DNA of 64,000 nt from Pseudaquabacterium pictum (GCF_005403045.1 NZ_BJCL01000008.1:124001-188000), one strand, 5' to 3'. Positions 1 to 11,102 are shown, numbered from the stretch's first letter. Notes: a model not told the origin generated them from the letters alone. Made by a program: numbers and translations.

Positions 1-538
1 GGGCGGGCACCTGGCCTTCGACCGCAACTACAAGGGCCAGGTGGCCCGCGTCAACCAGCCCCAGGGCCCCGTGTGGCTGCTGCAGCCGATGACCTACATG
101 AACCTGTCGGGCCAGTCGGTGGCGCCGCTGGCGCGGTTCTTCAAGATCGAGCCGGCGCAGATCCTGGTGGTGCATGACGAGCTCGACCTGCTGCCCGGCC
201 AGATGAAGCTGAAGCAAGGCGGCGGCGCGGCCGGCCACAACGGCCTGAAAGACATCCTGGCGCAACTGGGCTCGCCCGACTTCTGGCGCCTGCGCATCGG
301 CATCGGCCACCCGGGCGTGCGCAGCGAAGTGGCCAACTGGGTGCTGCGCAAGCCGCCGCTGGACGACCGCATCGCCATCGACAAATGCGTGGCCGACTCG
401 CTGGCCACGCTGCCGCTGCTGCTGGCCGGCGATCTGGCCGGCGCCATGCACAAGGTCCACGCCAAGCCGCCGCGGCCCAAGCCGCCACGGCCGGCCGACG
501 CGCCCCCGCCCACCGACACCACCCCGCCCGAACGCTGA
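1..538 (+). CDS. pth: Peptidyl-tRNA hydrolase, 5' end outside window
   Basis: Pth releases tRNA from peptidyl-tRNAs that drop off the ribosome. The reading frame is open from base 2, so the N-terminus lies outside the window; the GTG at 41 is an internal Val codon. Visible family motifs are KPMTYMN-like ([11 protein letters not shown]), the catalytic-region HDELDLLPG, the [13 protein letters not shown] stretch and the RIGIGHPG block. The C-terminus ends in a Pro- and Lys/Arg-rich tail (PPRPKPPRP) that looks like a lineage-specific extension. A DUF4124-like gene follows on the same strand after 30 nt. The identification is confident. Confidence 0.95.
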   Translation, partial: GGHLAFDRNYKGQVARVNQPQGPVWLLQPMTYMNLSGQSVAPLARFFKIEPAQILVVHDELDLLPGQMKLKQGGGAAGHNGLKDILAQLGSPDFWRLRIGIGHPGVRSEVANWVLRKPPLDDRIAIDKCVADSLATLPLLLAGDLAGAMHKVHAKPPRPKPPRPADAPPPTDTTPPER

Positions 539-568
539 CGCGCGGGCCACCACCGCAAGGAGCCCTGG

Positions 569-988
569 ATGCCCCAAAGCCGTCACACAGTTGCCTGGAG
601 TCTGCCGATGCTCGCCCTGGCAACCGCGCTGTTGCTGGCGCCGGCCCGGGCGCAGGATGCCGGCGTCTACCGCTGCGGCAACACCTACGGCAGCACGCCC
701 TGCCCTGGCGGCCAGCGGATTGCCGCCGACGATGCCCGCACCGATGCGCAGCGCCAGCAGGCCCAGGCACTGCAGCGACAGACGGCCGCGCAGGCCGACG
801 CCCTGGCCGACGAGCGGCGGGGACGGGAGCAGGCAGCCACCGGCCAACTGGCCGCGCGCATCGGCCCCAGCGAGGCCGAACGCGCACGCGCTGACGCCGC
901 CGCCGCCCGGAAGCTGGTGCAAGACAAGGCGAAGGCAAAAGCGAAGAAGCCCAAGACCAGCAAGGCCAGGCGGCTCAGCCAGGCCTGA
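569..988 (+). CDS. DUF4124-like secreted small protein
   Basis: This 139-residue protein has a cleavable signal peptide (hydrophobic core LALATALLLAPARA, cleavage probably after ARA near residue 28), so it should be periplasmic. The mature start VYRCGNTYGSTPCPGG matches the DUF4124 pattern, with a Cys pair likely forming a disulfide. The rest is a highly charged Ala/Arg/Gln helix, probably coiled coil, ending in a Lys-rich tail (KAKAKKPK). The start is supported by AAGGAG shortly upstream of the ATG. The gene lies downstream of pth and converges on the ferredoxin gene with a 12-nt gap. Its function is unknown; the family call rests on the N-terminal motif. Confidence 0.75.
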   Translation: MPQSRHTVAWSLPMLALATALLLAPARAQDAGVYRCGNTYGSTPCPGGQRIAADDARTDAQRQQAQALQRQTAAQADALADERRGREQAATGQLAARIGPSEAERARADAAAARKLVQDKAKAKAKKPKTSKARRLSQA

Positions 989-1000
989 AACCCGCTCCGC

Positions 1001-1264
<264 letters not shown>

Positions 1265-1774
1265 CTATTCCTCAGCGGGCGGCCGGGCCACACGTTCCTT
1301 CAACCGCGCCAACACGGAGGGTGCCACGAACTTGGAGACATCACCGCCCAGGGTGGCAATCTCGCGCACGAAGGTGCTGCTGACGAACTGGTACTGGTCG
1401 CTGGGCGTGAGGAACAACGTCTCCACCTCGGGCATCAGTTGACGGTTCATGCCGGCCATCTGGAATTCATAGTCGAAGTCGCTGACGGCGCGCAGGCCGC
1501 GCACCACCACGTTGCCGTTGTTGCCGACGACGAAGTCGCGCAGCAGGCCGCGGAACGGGATCACCTCCACATTGCCGTAGGGCTTGGCGATCTCGCGGGC
1601 GATGTCCATGCGCTCGGCGATGGTGAACATCGTGCGCTTGTGGTGGCCAGCGGCCACCGCCAGGATCAGCTTGTCGAACAGCCGCGACGAGCGTGCCATC
1701 AGGTCTTCATGACCCAACGTCATCGGGTCGAAGGTGCCGGGGTAGACGGCGGTCATGAACTTGGCCTGGGTCAC
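1265..1774 (-). CDS. coaD: Phosphopantetheine adenylyltransferase
   Basis: CoaD transfers AMP from ATP to 4'-phosphopantetheine, the penultimate step of coenzyme A synthesis. The nucleotidyltransferase motif [12 protein letters not shown] and the C-terminal SSTFVREI signature are present. I chose the GTG at 1774 (169 residues) because CAGGAG stands about 6 nt upstream of it; the ATG at 1756 ([11 protein letters not shown]) has no comparable site and would give 163 residues, closer to the family's usual 160. Later coaE, the last enzyme of the pathway, appears at 23.2 kb. The gene lies between rsmD and a ferredoxin gene, the common rsmD-coaD pairing. Confidence 0.95.
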   Translation of the reverse strand: MTQAKFMTAVYPGTFDPMTLGHEDLMARSSRLFDKLILAVAAGHHKRTMFTIAERMDIAREIAKPYGNVEVIPFRGLLRDFVVGNNGNVVVRGLRAVSDFDYEFQMAGMNRQLMPEVETLFLTPSDQYQFVSSTFVREIATLGGDVSKFVAPSVLARLKERVARPPAEE

Positions 1775-1827
1775 GGGCGTCTCCTGTGGCGGCTGCGCGC
1801 AATCTGGCGGCGTCCGCTTGGGGCGGA

Positions 1828-2403
1828 TCAGGTGTTGCGGCGCAGCAAATGATAGTGCACCGCGCCGGCACGGCCTTGTCGCGAAAGTGCAAATTCGCGC
1901 GGGATCTCGGCCGGCGGCAGCGCGGCCGGTGATTCCAGGTACAGCAGGCCGCCCGCCACCAGCAGCGGGGCCGCTACCGCCAGTGCCGGCGCCTGCAAGC
2001 CGGCATCGAAGGGCGGGTCGAGCAGCACCAGGTCGAAGCGGGCCGGCGCGCAGCGGGCCATCCAGGCAACGGCATCGGCGCAATCCACCCGCAGCGTGGT
2101 GGCCTGCAGCCGGTCCTGGCTGGCTTGCAGGCTGCGGGCCAGCACTGGATCGCGTTCGAGCAGCTGCACCTCCGTGGCGCCGCGCGACGCCGCCTCGAAG
2201 CCCAGCGCGCCACTGCCGGCAAACGCATCCAGCACCCGCCAGCCGGTGAGATCCTGACCCAGCCAGTTGAACAGCGTCTCGCGCACCCGGTCGGGCGTCG
2301 GCCGCAGGCCGGGCCGGTCGGCCACCGGCAACTTGCTGCGCTTGAGACTGCCGCCGATCAAGCGCACTTCACGCGGCGGGCCGCCTGCCGCCGGCGGCTT
2401 CAC
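1828..2403 (-). CDS. rsmD: 16S rRNA (guanine966-N2)-methyltransferase
   Basis: RsmD methylates G966 of 16S rRNA using S-adenosylmethionine. The protein of 191 residues shows the SAM-binding motif [13 protein letters not shown], the catalytic LLDPPF motif and the N-terminal [14 protein letters not shown] and [15 protein letters not shown] blocks of the family. It starts with GTG, and its first bases overlap the hisF stop as GTGA, indicating translational coupling. coaD follows on the same strand. Confidence 0.94.
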   Translation of the reverse strand: MKPPAAGGPPREVRLIGGSLKRSKLPVADRPGLRPTPDRVRETLFNWLGQDLTGWRVLDAFAGSGALGFEAASRGATEVQLLERDPVLARSLQASQDRLQATTLRVDCADAVAWMARCAPARFDLVLLDPPFDAGLQAPALAVAAPLLVAGGLLYLESPAALPPAEIPREFALSRQGRAGAVHYHLLRRNT

Positions 2404-3179
2404 AGCCGCACCGGGATGCCGTGCTGGGCCATCATCGCCTTGGCCTGGCCCACGGTGAATTCACCGTAGTGGAAGATGCTGGCCGCCAGCACCGCGTCGG
2501 CGCCGCCGATCTGGATGCCCTCGGCCAGGTGCTGCAGCGCGCCCACGCCGCCCGAGGCGATCACTGGCACCGGCACCGCGTCGCTGACCGCGCGGGTCAG
2601 TTCCAGGTCGAAGCCGATCTTGGTGCCGTCGCGGTCCATGCTGGTCAGCAGGATCTCGCCGGCGCCGAACTCGGCCATCTGCCTGGCCCAGGCCACTGCA
2701 TCGATCCCCATGTTCTTGCGCCCGCCGTGGCTGTAGACATCCCAGCCCGGGCCGCGCGCCGCCAGGTCGTCGCCCTGGCGGCGCTTGGCATCGATGGCCA
2801 CCACGATGCACTGGGCACCGTAGCGGGCCGAGGCCTCCTGGATCACCGGCGGGTTGGCGATGGCGGCGGAATTGAAGCTGACCTTGTCGGCCCCGGCGTT
2901 GAGCAGTCGCCGCACATCGGCCACGGTGCGCACGCCGCCGCCCACGGTGAGCGGGATGAACACCTGCGAGGCCACCGCCTCGATGATGTGCAGGATCAGG
3001 TCGCGGCCGTCGCTGGTGGCGGTGATGTCGAGGAAGGTGAGTTCGTCGGCGCCCTGCTCGTTGTAGCGCGCGGCGATCTCCACCGGGTCGCCGGCATCGC
3101 GCAGCTCGACGAAGTTGACGCCCTTGACGACGCGGCCGCCGGTGACGTCGAGACAGGGAATGATGCGTTTGGCGAGCAT
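2400..3179 (-). CDS. hisF: Imidazole glycerol phosphate synthase, cyclase subunit
   Basis: HisF is the cyclase half of IGP synthase; with HisH it makes imidazole glycerol phosphate and AICAR in histidine synthesis. The TIM-barrel signatures are clear: the N-terminal [11 protein letters not shown] with catalytic Asp, [35 protein letters not shown] with the second catalytic Asp, and PVIASGGVG. The start at 3179 (259 residues) is set by homology. A GATAAT box sits only 6 nt upstream, suggesting a separate, nearly leaderless promoter. hisF is separated from hisA by an oppositely oriented gene and is followed by rsmD rather than by hisI/hisE. Confidence 0.97.
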   Translation of the reverse strand: MLAKRIIPCLDVTGGRVVKGVNFVELRDAGDPVEIAARYNEQGADELTFLDITATSDGRDLILHIIEAVASQVFIPLTVGGGVRTVADVRRLLNAGADKVSFNSAAIANPPVIQEASARYGAQCIVVAIDAKRRQGDDLAARGPGWDVYSHGGRKNMGIDAVAWARQMAEFGAGEILLTSMDRDGTKIGFDLELTRAVSDAVPVPVIASGGVGALQHLAEGIQIGGADAVLAASIFHYGEFTVGQAKAMMAQHGIPVRL

Positions 3180-3185
3180 GGCCAG

Positions 3186-3191
3186 ATTATC
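3186..3191 (-). promoter_or_regulatory. Candidate -10 box of hisF
   Basis: GATAAT on the minus strand ends 6 nt before the hisF ATG. No good -35 hexamer is visible at 16-18 bp. If used, transcription would begin at or within a few bases of the start codon. It belongs to a set of similarly placed boxes in this window. Confidence 0.4.
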
Positions 3192-3313
3192 CCGGCAATC
3201 ACTTGAGGGTTCACCCGCTCCCCTGTTCGAAGTCCGGCAGGCGGGCATGAATGACATCGTGTGCCGCGTACGCAGGGTTGGCATGCCCTTCCCCACCACC
3301 AGGAGTTTCCGAC

Positions 3314-3886
3314 ATGAAGTCGCTGTTGTTTGCCTCGATGCTGTCAGTCGCCGGCGCCGCACAGGCTCACCTGACCATCTTTGAAGGCACGTTCGCGCCA
3401 GAGGCCGCTGGCGCCACCGGCAGCGGCACGCTGCGGCTTGAATACGACGAGCTCGACAACACGCTCTTCATCCAGGCCGACTGGAAAGGCTTGTCCGGGA
3501 CAACGGCCAACGCGCACATCCACTGCTGCACGGCCGCCCCGTTCACCGGCACGGCCGGCGTTGCGCTGGCCGAGAACGGCCGCCTGCCGGGGTTTGCTGC
3601 AGGCATCACCGACGCCTACACGCGCGTCATCGATCTGTCGCTGACCACGATGTACGGCGGCGGCTTCGTCACGGCCAGTGGTGGCACGGCCAACGGCGCG
3701 CGGGACCGCCTGCTGGCGAACCTGACCTCCGGGCAGGCGTACTTCAACATCCACACGTCCACGTTCGGCGGCGGCGAGATCCGCGCCTTCGTCACGCAGG
3801 TGCCCGAGCCACAGACTTGCGCCATGCTGATTGCCGGCCTGGGCGTGCTGGGTTGGGCTGCCCGCCGCACACGGACGCAGGCTTGA
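3314..3886 (+). CDS. CHRD-domain protein with PEP-CTERM sorting signal
   Basis: The 190-residue protein has a signal peptide ([18 protein letters not shown]), a CHRD (chordin-type) beta domain with [28 protein letters not shown] pattern and paired His residues (NAHIHCC, YFNIHT), and a C-terminal PEP-CTERM anchor: VPEP, a hydrophobic helix and the RRTR tail. It is therefore expected to be exported and processed by an exosortase encoded elsewhere. The start at 3314 is backed by AGGAG 8 nt upstream; upstream in-frame ATGs lack this. It sits on the opposite strand between hisA and hisF, splitting the his run. The substrate or partner is unknown. Confidence 0.88.
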   Translation: MKSLLFASMLSVAGAAQAHLTIFEGTFAPEAAGATGSGTLRLEYDELDNTLFIQADWKGLSGTTANAHIHCCTAAPFTGTAGVALAENGRLPGFAAGITDAYTRVIDLSLTTMYGGGFVTASGGTANGARDRLLANLTSGQAYFNIHTSTFGGGEIRAFVTQVPEPQTCAMLIAGLGVLGWAARRTRTQA

Positions 3887-3907
3887 ACGCAGGCGCCTGG
3901 CGGGCGC

Positions 3908-4648
3908 TCAGCCCGCCAGCTCGTCAGCCCGCTTCTGCGCCGCAGCGAAATCCAGCGCGCCACTGTAGATGCTGCGGCCGCAGATCACGCCTTCGATGCC
4001 TTCGCTCTCCACCGCGCACAGGCGTTCGATGTCGGCCATGTTGGACAGGCCGCCCGAGGCGATCACCGGGATGGTGAGCGCCTGGGCCAGCTTCACCGTG
4101 GCCTCGATGTTGATGCCGGTGAGCATGCCGTCGCGGCCGATGTCGGTGTAGATCACGCCGTTGACGCCGTAGTCCTGGAACTTGCGGGCCAGGTCGATCA
4201 CCTCGTGGCCGGTGAGCTTGCTCCAGCCGTCGGTGGCCACCTTGCCGTCCTTGGCGTCCAGGCCCACGATGATGTGGCCGCCGAAGGCGCTGCAGGCGTC
4301 CTTCAGGAAGCCGGGGCTCTTGACCGCTGCGGTGCCGATGATGATGTCGCTGATGCCGTCATCCAGATAGCGCTCGATGGTGTCCAGATCACGGATGCCA
4401 CCGCCCAGCTGCACCGGGATCTCGTCGCCCACCGCCCGCAGGATGGCCTTGATCGCCGGCTCGTTCACCGGCTTGCCGGCGAAGGCGCCGTTCAGGTCGA
4501 CCAGGTGCAGGCGGCGCGCGCCGGCGTCCACCCAGCGGCGGGCCATGGCGCCGGGATCCTCGCCAAAGGTGGTGGAGACATTCATGTCGCCTTTTTCAAG
4601 GCGCACGCAGTGGCCGTCCTTCAGGTCGATGGCAGGGATCAGCAACAT
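3908..4648 (-). CDS. hisA: ProFAR isomerase
   Basis: HisA converts ProFAR to PRFAR, the Amadori rearrangement in histidine synthesis. At 246 residues it has usual length. The paired half-barrel signatures are visible: [16 protein letters not shown] with catalytic Asp near residue 8, [20 protein letters not shown], and [10 protein letters not shown] with the second catalytic Asp, then [10 protein letters not shown]. It follows hisH on the minus strand with a 40-nt gap and ends 21 nt from the convergent CHRD gene. Confidence 0.97.
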   Translation of the reverse strand: MLLIPAIDLKDGHCVRLEKGDMNVSTTFGEDPGAMARRWVDAGARRLHLVDLNGAFAGKPVNEPAIKAILRAVGDEIPVQLGGGIRDLDTIERYLDDGISDIIIGTAAVKSPGFLKDACSAFGGHIIVGLDAKDGKVATDGWSKLTGHEVIDLARKFQDYGVNGVIYTDIGRDGMLTGINIEATVKLAQALTIPVIASGGLSNMADIERLCAVESEGIEGVICGRSIYSGALDFAAAQKRADELAG

Positions 4649-4688
4649 GGCTGGGGTTCAGCGGAGGGGTTGGGGAGGCGAGCGGTGC

Positions 4689-5348
4689 TCAGGGCTTCCA
4701 GGCGAGGAAGTTGCGGTACAGGGCCAGGCCCTGGTCGGCGCTCTTCTCGGGATGGAATTGGGTGGCAAAAATGTTATCCCGCGCCACTGCGCAGGTAAAG
4801 CGATCGCCGTAGTCCGTCAGCCCGGCGCTGTGGCGCGGGTCGGACGGTGCGGCGTGGTAGCTGTGCACGAAGTAGAACCAGCTGCCATCGGGCACGCCTT
4901 GCCAGATCGGGTGCAGCGCGCCACCGTGCGCCTGGGCGAAGACGCGGTTCCAGCCCATCTGCGGCACCTTGTAGCGGCTGCCGTCGGGCTGCAACCGACC
5001 TTCCAGCCGGAAACGCAGCACCCGGCCGGGGATCAGGCCGAGGCCGGGCGTGTCCTGCTCCTCGCTGTGGTCCAGCAGCATCTGCATGCCCACGCACACG
5101 CCCATCAGCGGCTTGGTGGCAGCGGCCTCCAGCACGGCCTCCTTCAGGCCGCTGTCGTGCAGCTCGCGCATGCAGTCGCGCATGGCGCCCTGGCCGGGCA
5201 GCACCACGCGCTCGGCGGCACGCACGTCCTCGGGGCGCTGGGTGACGATGACCTCGTAACCGGAATCAGCCGCCACATGCATCACGGCCTGCGACACCGA
5301 GCGCAGGTTGCCCATGCCGTAGTCGACGACGGCGACGGTCTTGGCCAT
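4689..5348 (-). CDS. hisH: IGP synthase, glutamine amidotransferase subunit
   Basis: HisH is the class I glutaminase that feeds ammonia to HisF. The 219-residue protein shows the nucleophile elbow [10 protein letters not shown] with catalytic Cys near residue 84, the FHPEKS block with catalytic His and Glu near the C-terminus, and the N-terminal [11 protein letters not shown] oxyanion-side motif with VLPGQGAM. The gene begins 4 nt after the hisB stop and precedes hisA. Confidence 0.97.
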   Translation of the reverse strand: MAKTVAVVDYGMGNLRSVSQAVMHVAADSGYEVIVTQRPEDVRAAERVVLPGQGAMRDCMRELHDSGLKEAVLEAAATKPLMGVCVGMQMLLDHSEEQDTPGLGLIPGRVLRFRLEGRLQPDGSRYKVPQMGWNRVFAQAHGGALHPIWQGVPDGSWFYFVHSYHAAPSDPRHSAGLTDYGDRFTCAVARDNIFATQFHPEKSADQGLALYRNFLAWKP

Positions 5349-5352
5349 GGCG

Positions 5353-5958
5353 TTACAGCGAGCCTTTGGTGGAGGGAATGACGCCGGCCGAGCGCGGATC
5401 CGGCGTCAGCGCCATGCGCAGCGCCCGGCCGAAGGCCTTGAACACCGTCTCGGCCTGGTGGTGGGCGTTCACGCCCTTGAGGTTATCGATGTGCAGGGTG
5501 CACAGCGCATGGTTGACGAAGCCCTGGAAGAACTCGTAGACCAGCTGGGTGTCCAGCGTGCCGACCATGCCGCTGGTGAACGGGATGTGCTGGTGCAGGC
5601 CAGGCCGGCCGGAGAAATCGACCACCACGCGTGACAGCGCTTCATCCAGCGGCACATAGCTGTGGCCGTAGCGGGTGATGCCCTTCTTGTCGCCCACCGC
5701 CTGCGCCACCGCCTGGCCGAGGGTGATGCCCACGTCCTCCACCGTGTGGTGGCCGTCGATGTGCAGGTCGCCGTCGCATTCGATGTGCAGGTCGATCAGG
5801 CCGTGGCGGGCCACCTGGTCGAGCATGTGGTCGAAGAAGCCGATGCCGGTCTTGAACACGCCGATGCCGGTGCCGTCCAGGTTCAGGCGCACCCGGATCC
5901 TGGTCTCGTTGGTGTTGCGGGTGACGTCGGCAGTGCGGTTCATGGGGCGGGGTTCCAT
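5353..5958 (-). CDS. hisB: Imidazoleglycerol-phosphate dehydratase
   Basis: HisB dehydrates imidazole glycerol phosphate to imidazole acetol phosphate. The monofunctional dehydratase form is present (201 residues), without the phosphatase domain of the enterobacterial fusion. Mn-binding His motifs are visible: [30 protein letters not shown] and the C-terminal AHHQAE. The start at 5958 overlaps the hisC stop as ATGA, implying coupling; an alternative ATG at 5943 would remove five residues. Confidence 0.96.
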   Translation of the reverse strand: MEPRPMNRTADVTRNTNETRIRVRLNLDGTGIGVFKTGIGFFDHMLDQVARHGLIDLHIECDGDLHIDGHHTVEDVGITLGQAVAQAVGDKKGITRYGHSYVPLDEALSRVVVDFSGRPGLHQHIPFTSGMVGTLDTQLVYEFFQGFVNHALCTLHIDNLKGVNAHHQAETVFKAFGRALRMALTPDPRSAGVIPSTKGSL

Positions 5959-7046
5959 CAGAGGCTGGCGCGCAGCGCGGCCAGGGTCAGCGTCACTTCA
6001 TCGGGCGTGCCGACGGTGATGCGCAGGCAGTTGGCCAGCAGCGGGTGCAGGGCCGAGACGTTCTTGATCAGCACGCCGCGCGCCTTCATGCCGGCAAAGG
6101 TGGCGGCCGCGTCGGGCACGCGCGCCAGCACCATGTTGGCCTGGCTGGCCCAGGGGTGCACGCCCGGCATGTCCTGCAGGGCGCGGAACAGCCGCTCGCG
6201 CTGCTCGCGGATCAGCACCGCCTGGCGGGCGTATTCGTCGGCATGCGCCAGCGCGAACAGCGCCGCCTCGGCATTGAGCACGCTGATGTTGAACGGCGGC
6301 CGCAGCTTGTCGATCTCGGCGATCAGCGCGCTGGCGCCCATCAGGTAGCCGATGCGCACGCCGGCCAAGCCGAACTTGCTCATGGTGCGCATCACCAGCA
6401 CATGCGGCTGGCGGCCGAGGCGGTGCATGGCATCGCGGGCTGCAAACGGCTGGTAAGCCTCGTCGATCACCACCAGGCCCTGGTGGCGGGCCATGGCGTC
6501 GACGATGCGGTCGATCACCGCCTCGTCCCACAGGTTGCCGGTGGGGTTGTTGGGGCAGGCCAGGTACAGCAGTGCAGGGCGGTGCTGGTCGATGGCGGCC
6601 AGCATCGCGGCCTCGTTCAGCTCGAAGTCGGCCGTCAGGGGCACGCCTTCGAAGCGCACGCCCTGCAGCGCCGCCGACAGCCCGTACATCACGAAGCTGG
6701 GCAGCGGCGACATGAACACCGCACCCGGCAGCGCACAGGCCATGCTCAGCAGCGTGATCAGCTCATCGGAGCCGTTGCCCAGCATCAGGCTGCAGCCCGC
6801 CGGCAGGCCGGCATGGGCGGCCAGGGCGGCCTTCAGGTCGTCACCCCGCTCGGCCGGGTAACGGTGGATGGCCACGCGGCCCAGCCGCTCGCCCAGCGCC
6901 TGCTGCAGCGCGGGCGGCAGCGGGTGCGGGTTCTCCATGGTGTCGACCTTGACGAAGCCGGCACTGGGCTGCACCGCGTAGGCGTGCAGGCCCTGGATGT
7001 CAGCGCGAACGACGCGGGCCATGGTGGCAGTGAGCAGATCGGTCAT
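5958..7046 (-). CDS. hisC: Histidinol-phosphate aminotransferase
   Basis: HisC transaminates imidazole acetol phosphate to histidinol phosphate using PLP. The 362-residue protein has the fold-type I aminotransferase landmarks: [26 protein letters not shown], and the PLP lysine in [15 protein letters not shown], followed by the Arg-containing RITVGTPDE near the C-terminus. Its ATG overlaps the stop of the upstream VapC-like toxin gene as ATGA, so translation is probably coupled to that gene, an unusual arrangement for a his gene. Confidence 0.96.
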   Translation of the reverse strand: MTDLLTATMARVVRADIQGLHAYAVQPSAGFVKVDTMENPHPLPPALQQALGERLGRVAIHRYPAERGDDLKAALAAHAGLPAGCSLMLGNGSDELITLLSMACALPGAVFMSPLPSFVMYGLSAALQGVRFEGVPLTADFELNEAAMLAAIDQHRPALLYLACPNNPTGNLWDEAVIDRIVDAMARHQGLVVIDEAYQPFAARDAMHRLGRQPHVLVMRTMSKFGLAGVRIGYLMGASALIAEIDKLRPPFNISVLNAEAALFALAHADEYARQAVLIREQRERLFRALQDMPGVHPWASQANMVLARVPDAAATFAGMKARGVLIKNVSALHPLLANCLRITVGTPDEVTLTLAALRASL

Positions 7047-7489
7047 GGTGTGGCGTCGAGGAGGCTGATGTCGGCCTGGAAGGGGTTGACGATGCGCAGG
7101 TTGTCGATCTGCTGGTCATGCTGCATGTCTTCAGTCAGCAGCAAGGTGCAACCCATGTGCTGCGCTGCCGACACCATCAGTGCATCCCAGTAGTTCAAGC
7201 CGTAGCGGCTTTCGATCGCCCAGGCGGTTTCGACGGTGGCGTGATCGATCTGCCAGGGCGACCACTCCTGGTAACGACGCACTTCAGCTCGCGCATCACC
7301 GGGGGTGATCAGGTGGCGAAAGCGTTTGCGGGCGTTGGCATAGAACTCGTTCAACACCTGGGTGGACACGCGGCCTCGGCGTTGCAGCCAGCAGGCGCCG
7401 ACCCAGGCCTGGGCCCGGTCGCGCTTCTCCGGATACGCGTCGTCAAACGTGTACAGCAACACATTGGTGTCGACGAAGACCGGACTCAT
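7043..7489 (-). CDS. PIN-domain toxin, VapC-like
   Basis: A 148-residue PIN-domain protein, predicted to be a Mg-dependent ribonuclease toxin. The acidic residues expected in the active site are present: Asp in VFVDTNVLLY, Glu in QVLNEFYANA, Asp in YWDALMVSAA and Asp in LLTEDMQHDQ. It follows the antitoxin gene with an ATGA overlap and in turn overlaps the hisC start by ATGA. The pair lies between hisD and hisC. The RNA target cannot be predicted. All four catalytic positions are intact, so the gene looks functional. Confidence 0.9.
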   Translation of the reverse strand: MSPVFVDTNVLLYTFDDAYPEKRDRAQAWVGACWLQRRGRVSTQVLNEFYANARKRFRHLITPGDARAEVRRYQEWSPWQIDHATVETAWAIESRYGLNYWDALMVSAAQHMGCTLLLTEDMQHDQQIDNLRIVNPFQADISLLDATP

Positions 7490-7725
7490 GCGCGCGGCTG
7501 GCTGCGGTCGTACATCTCGTCGTCGGTCAGATAGGGCCCGGTGGACGGGCCGAAACTGCGGAACTTCAAGGCCTCATGCATGGCGCGTTCATAGGAATCG
7601 GTGCGCCGCATCTTCTCGGCCAGCATCTCGCCCACCAGGCGCGACACGCTGGTGTTGCGGCGCGCCGCTTCCATGCGCGCCCAGTCGGCGACGCTGTCTT
7701 CCATGGTGACGGTGACGTTCTTCAT
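7486..7725 (-). CDS. Ribbon-helix-helix antitoxin, partner of PIN toxin
   Basis: A 79-residue protein with a short N-terminal strand (MKNVTVTMED) followed by two helices around ARRNTSVSRLVGEMLAEKM, the pattern of CopG/RHH DNA-binding antitoxins. The C-terminal part (FRSFGPSTGPYLTDDEMYDR) would bind and block the toxin. The toxin gene starts inside its stop codon. Two 15-bp palindromes and a promoter lie directly upstream, as expected for autoregulation. Family assignment is by pattern only. Confidence 0.85.
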   Translation of the reverse strand: MKNVTVTMEDSVADWARMEAARRNTSVSRLVGEMLAEKMRRTDSYERAMHEALKFRSFGPSTGPYLTDDEMYDRSQPRA

Positions 7726-7748
7726 GCTGCACCCACGAGATCAGTGTT

Positions 7749-7779
7749 GCACGATTTTCGTGTCACACGAACTTCGTGT
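7749..7779. promoter_or_regulatory. Tandem palindromic operators of the toxin-antitoxin pair
   Basis: Two similar 15-bp palindromes lie side by side. ACACGAACTTCGTGT at 7765-7779 is perfect apart from its centre. GCACGATTTTCGTGT at 7749-7763 is near-perfect. Their centres are 16 bp apart. They overlap the -10 and spacer of the antitoxin promoter, fitting autorepression by an RHH antitoxin dimer pair. The right-hand site reaches the hisD stop codon. Confidence 0.7.
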
Positions 7780-7782
7780 CAA
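7754..7782 (-). promoter_or_regulatory. Promoter of toxin-antitoxin pair (and possibly hisCBHA)
   Basis: On the minus strand TTGACA (7777-7782) is followed after 17 bp by GAAAAT (7754-7759). The -35 overlaps the end of hisD. Since hisC follows the toxin gene by ATGA overlap, this promoter could also feed hisC, hisB, hisH and hisA. Confidence 0.6.
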
Positions 7783-9146
7783 CGCTTCAAACGCAGTTCC
7801 GCTGCTTGCGCATGGGCCTGCAGGCCCTCGCCGTAGGCCAGGGTGGCAGCGATCGGGCCCAGCACCTGGGCGCCGGCCTCGCTCACCTCGATCAGGCTGC
7901 TGCGCTTCTGGAAGTCGTACACGCCCAGCGGCGACGAGAACCGCGCCGTGCCCGAGGTGGGCAGCACATGGTTGGGGCCGGCACAGTAGTCGCCCAGGCT
8001 CTCGCTGGTGAAGGCGCCCAGGAAGATCGCGCCGGCATGGCGCAGCAGCGGCTCCCAGCGGTGCGGGTCGTCGCTGCTGACTTCCAGGTGCTCGGGCGCG
8101 ATGCGGTTGCTGATGGCGCAGGCTTCCTCCATGCTGCGCGTGCAGATCAGCGCGCCGCGGCCTTCCAGGCTGGCGCGGATCACGTCGCGCCGGGGCATGC
8201 CGTCGATCAGCCGGTCGATGGCGTCCTGCACCCGGGCGATGTAGCCGGCGTCGGGGCACAGCAGGATGCTCTGCGCCAGCTCGTCATGCTCGGCCTGGCT
8301 GAACAGGTCCATCGCCACCCAGTCGGGCGGCGTGCTGCCGTCGGCCAGCACCAGGATCTCGCTGGGCCCGGCAATCATGTCGATGCCCACCTGGCCGAAC
8401 ACCCGCTTCTTGGCGCTGGCCACGTAGGCATTGCCCGGGCCGGTGATCTTGTCGACCTTGGGCACCGTGGCCGTGCCGTAGGCCAGCGCCGCCACCGCCT
8501 GTGCGCCGCCGATGGTGAAGGCGCGGGTGACGCCGGCCACGTGGGCGGCCGCCAGCACCAGGTCGTTGCGCTCGCCACGGGTGGCCGTGCCGCCCGCCCC
8601 GCTGCCGCCGGTGGCCACGCTGCCGCGCACCGGCGTGGGCACCACCATGATGATCTCCTGCACGCCGGCCACATGCGCCGGCACGGCATTCATGATCAGG
8701 CTCGACGGGTACGCAGCCTTGCCGCCCGGCACGTAGATGCCCACCCGGTCCAGCGGCGTCACCTTCTGGCCCAGCAGGGTGCCGTCGTCGTCGCGGTAGC
8801 TCCAGCTCTCGCCACAGGCCTTCTTCTGGGCCTCGTGGTAACTGCGCACACGCCGGGTGGCGGCCTGCAGCGCCTCGCGCTGCGCAAGCGGCAAGCCGTC
8901 GAAAGCCGCCTTGAAGTCGGCCTGCGACAGCTCCAGCGCCGCCACGCTGTCGGCCGCCAGGCCGTCGAAGCGGGCGGTGCAGTCCAGCACCGCCGCATCG
9001 CCCCGCTGCTGCACGTCGGCCAGGATCGCAGCCACCCGCTGCTCGATGGCGTCATCGGTCTCGGCCGACCAGTGCAGCACGCGCTGGAACTCGGCTTCGA
9101 AATCGGCGCTGGCCGTGGACAGGTGGCGGATTCGGACGGACGGCAT
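7779..9146 (-). CDS. hisD: Histidinol dehydrogenase
   Basis: HisD oxidises histidinol to histidine with NAD and Zn. Family blocks visible are [41 protein letters not shown], the [10 protein letters not shown] zinc/catalytic region and NRIAPEHLE. Starting at 9146 (455 residues) keeps the usual N-terminus; an ATG at 9194 would overlap hisG by 26 nt. Between about residues 172 and 192 there is an extra Gly/Ala/Thr-rich stretch (near [15 protein letters not shown]) where homologues usually have a short PGG turn. The gene precedes the toxin-antitoxin pair. Confidence 0.96.
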   Translation of the reverse strand: MPSVRIRHLSTASADFEAEFQRVLHWSAETDDAIEQRVAAILADVQQRGDAAVLDCTARFDGLAADSVAALELSQADFKAAFDGLPLAQREALQAATRRVRSYHEAQKKACGESWSYRDDDGTLLGQKVTPLDRVGIYVPGGKAAYPSSLIMNAVPAHVAGVQEIIMVVPTPVRGSVATGGSGAGGTATRGERNDLVLAAAHVAGVTRAFTIGGAQAVAALAYGTATVPKVDKITGPGNAYVASAKKRVFGQVGIDMIAGPSEILVLADGSTPPDWVAMDLFSQAEHDELAQSILLCPDAGYIARVQDAIDRLIDGMPRRDVIRASLEGRGALICTRSMEEACAISNRIAPEHLEVSSDDPHRWEPLLRHAGAIFLGAFTSESLGDYCAGPNHVLPTSGTARFSSPLGVYDFQKRSSLIEVSEAGAQVLGPIAATLAYGEGLQAHAQAAELRLKR

Positions 9147-9168
9147 GGCAACGGACTCGGTGGAGAGG

Positions 9169-9824
9169 TCAGCCCGCGGCGCGGGCGAAGGCATCGATCA
9201 GCTGGCGCAGCGGCTCGCGCTTCAATTTCAGCGCCGCCTGGTTCACCACCAGCCGGGCGCTGATGTCGAGGATGCGTTCCACCTCGACCAGGTGGTTGGC
9301 CTTGAGCGTGCTGCCGGTGGACACGAGGTCGACGATGGCATCGGCCAGGCCGGTCAGCGGCGCCAGCTCCATCGAGCCGTAGAGCTTGATCAGGTCGACA
9401 TGCACGCCCTTGTCGGCGAAGTGCTGGCGGGCGATCTGGGTGTACTTGCTGGCCACGCGGATGCGCGAGCCCTGCTGTACTGCGGCGGCGTAGTCGAAAT
9501 CGGCCCGGGTGGCCACGCTGATGCGGCAGCGGGCGATCTTCAGGTCCACCGGCACGTACAGGCCGCAGGCGGCCAGGTCGTCGCTGTGTTCCAGCAGGGT
9601 GTCCAGGCCCACCACGCCCAGGTCGGCGCCGCCGTGCTCCACATAGGTGGGCACGTCGCTGGGGCGCACCAGCACCACCCGCACACCCGGCAGGCTGGTG
9701 CCCAGGATCAGCTTGCGGCTCTTCTCCGGGTCGTCGGTCACCGCGATGCCGGCGGCGGCCAGCAGCGGCAGGCAGTCGTCGAAGATGCGGCCCTTGCTCA
9801 GGGCCAGGGTGATGGTGCCCGGCA

Positions 9825-9825
<1 letters not shown>
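9169..9825 (-). CDS. hisG: ATP phosphoribosyltransferase, short form
   Basis: HisG condenses ATP and PRPP, the committed step of histidine synthesis. At 218 residues it is the short form, which in known cases needs the regulatory subunit HisZ; no hisZ is present in the window. Motifs seen are [37 protein letters not shown] and the PRPP-binding region [17 protein letters not shown]. The ATG overlaps the murA stop by one base (TGATG). Confidence 0.96.
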
Positions 9826-11102
<1,277 letters not shown>

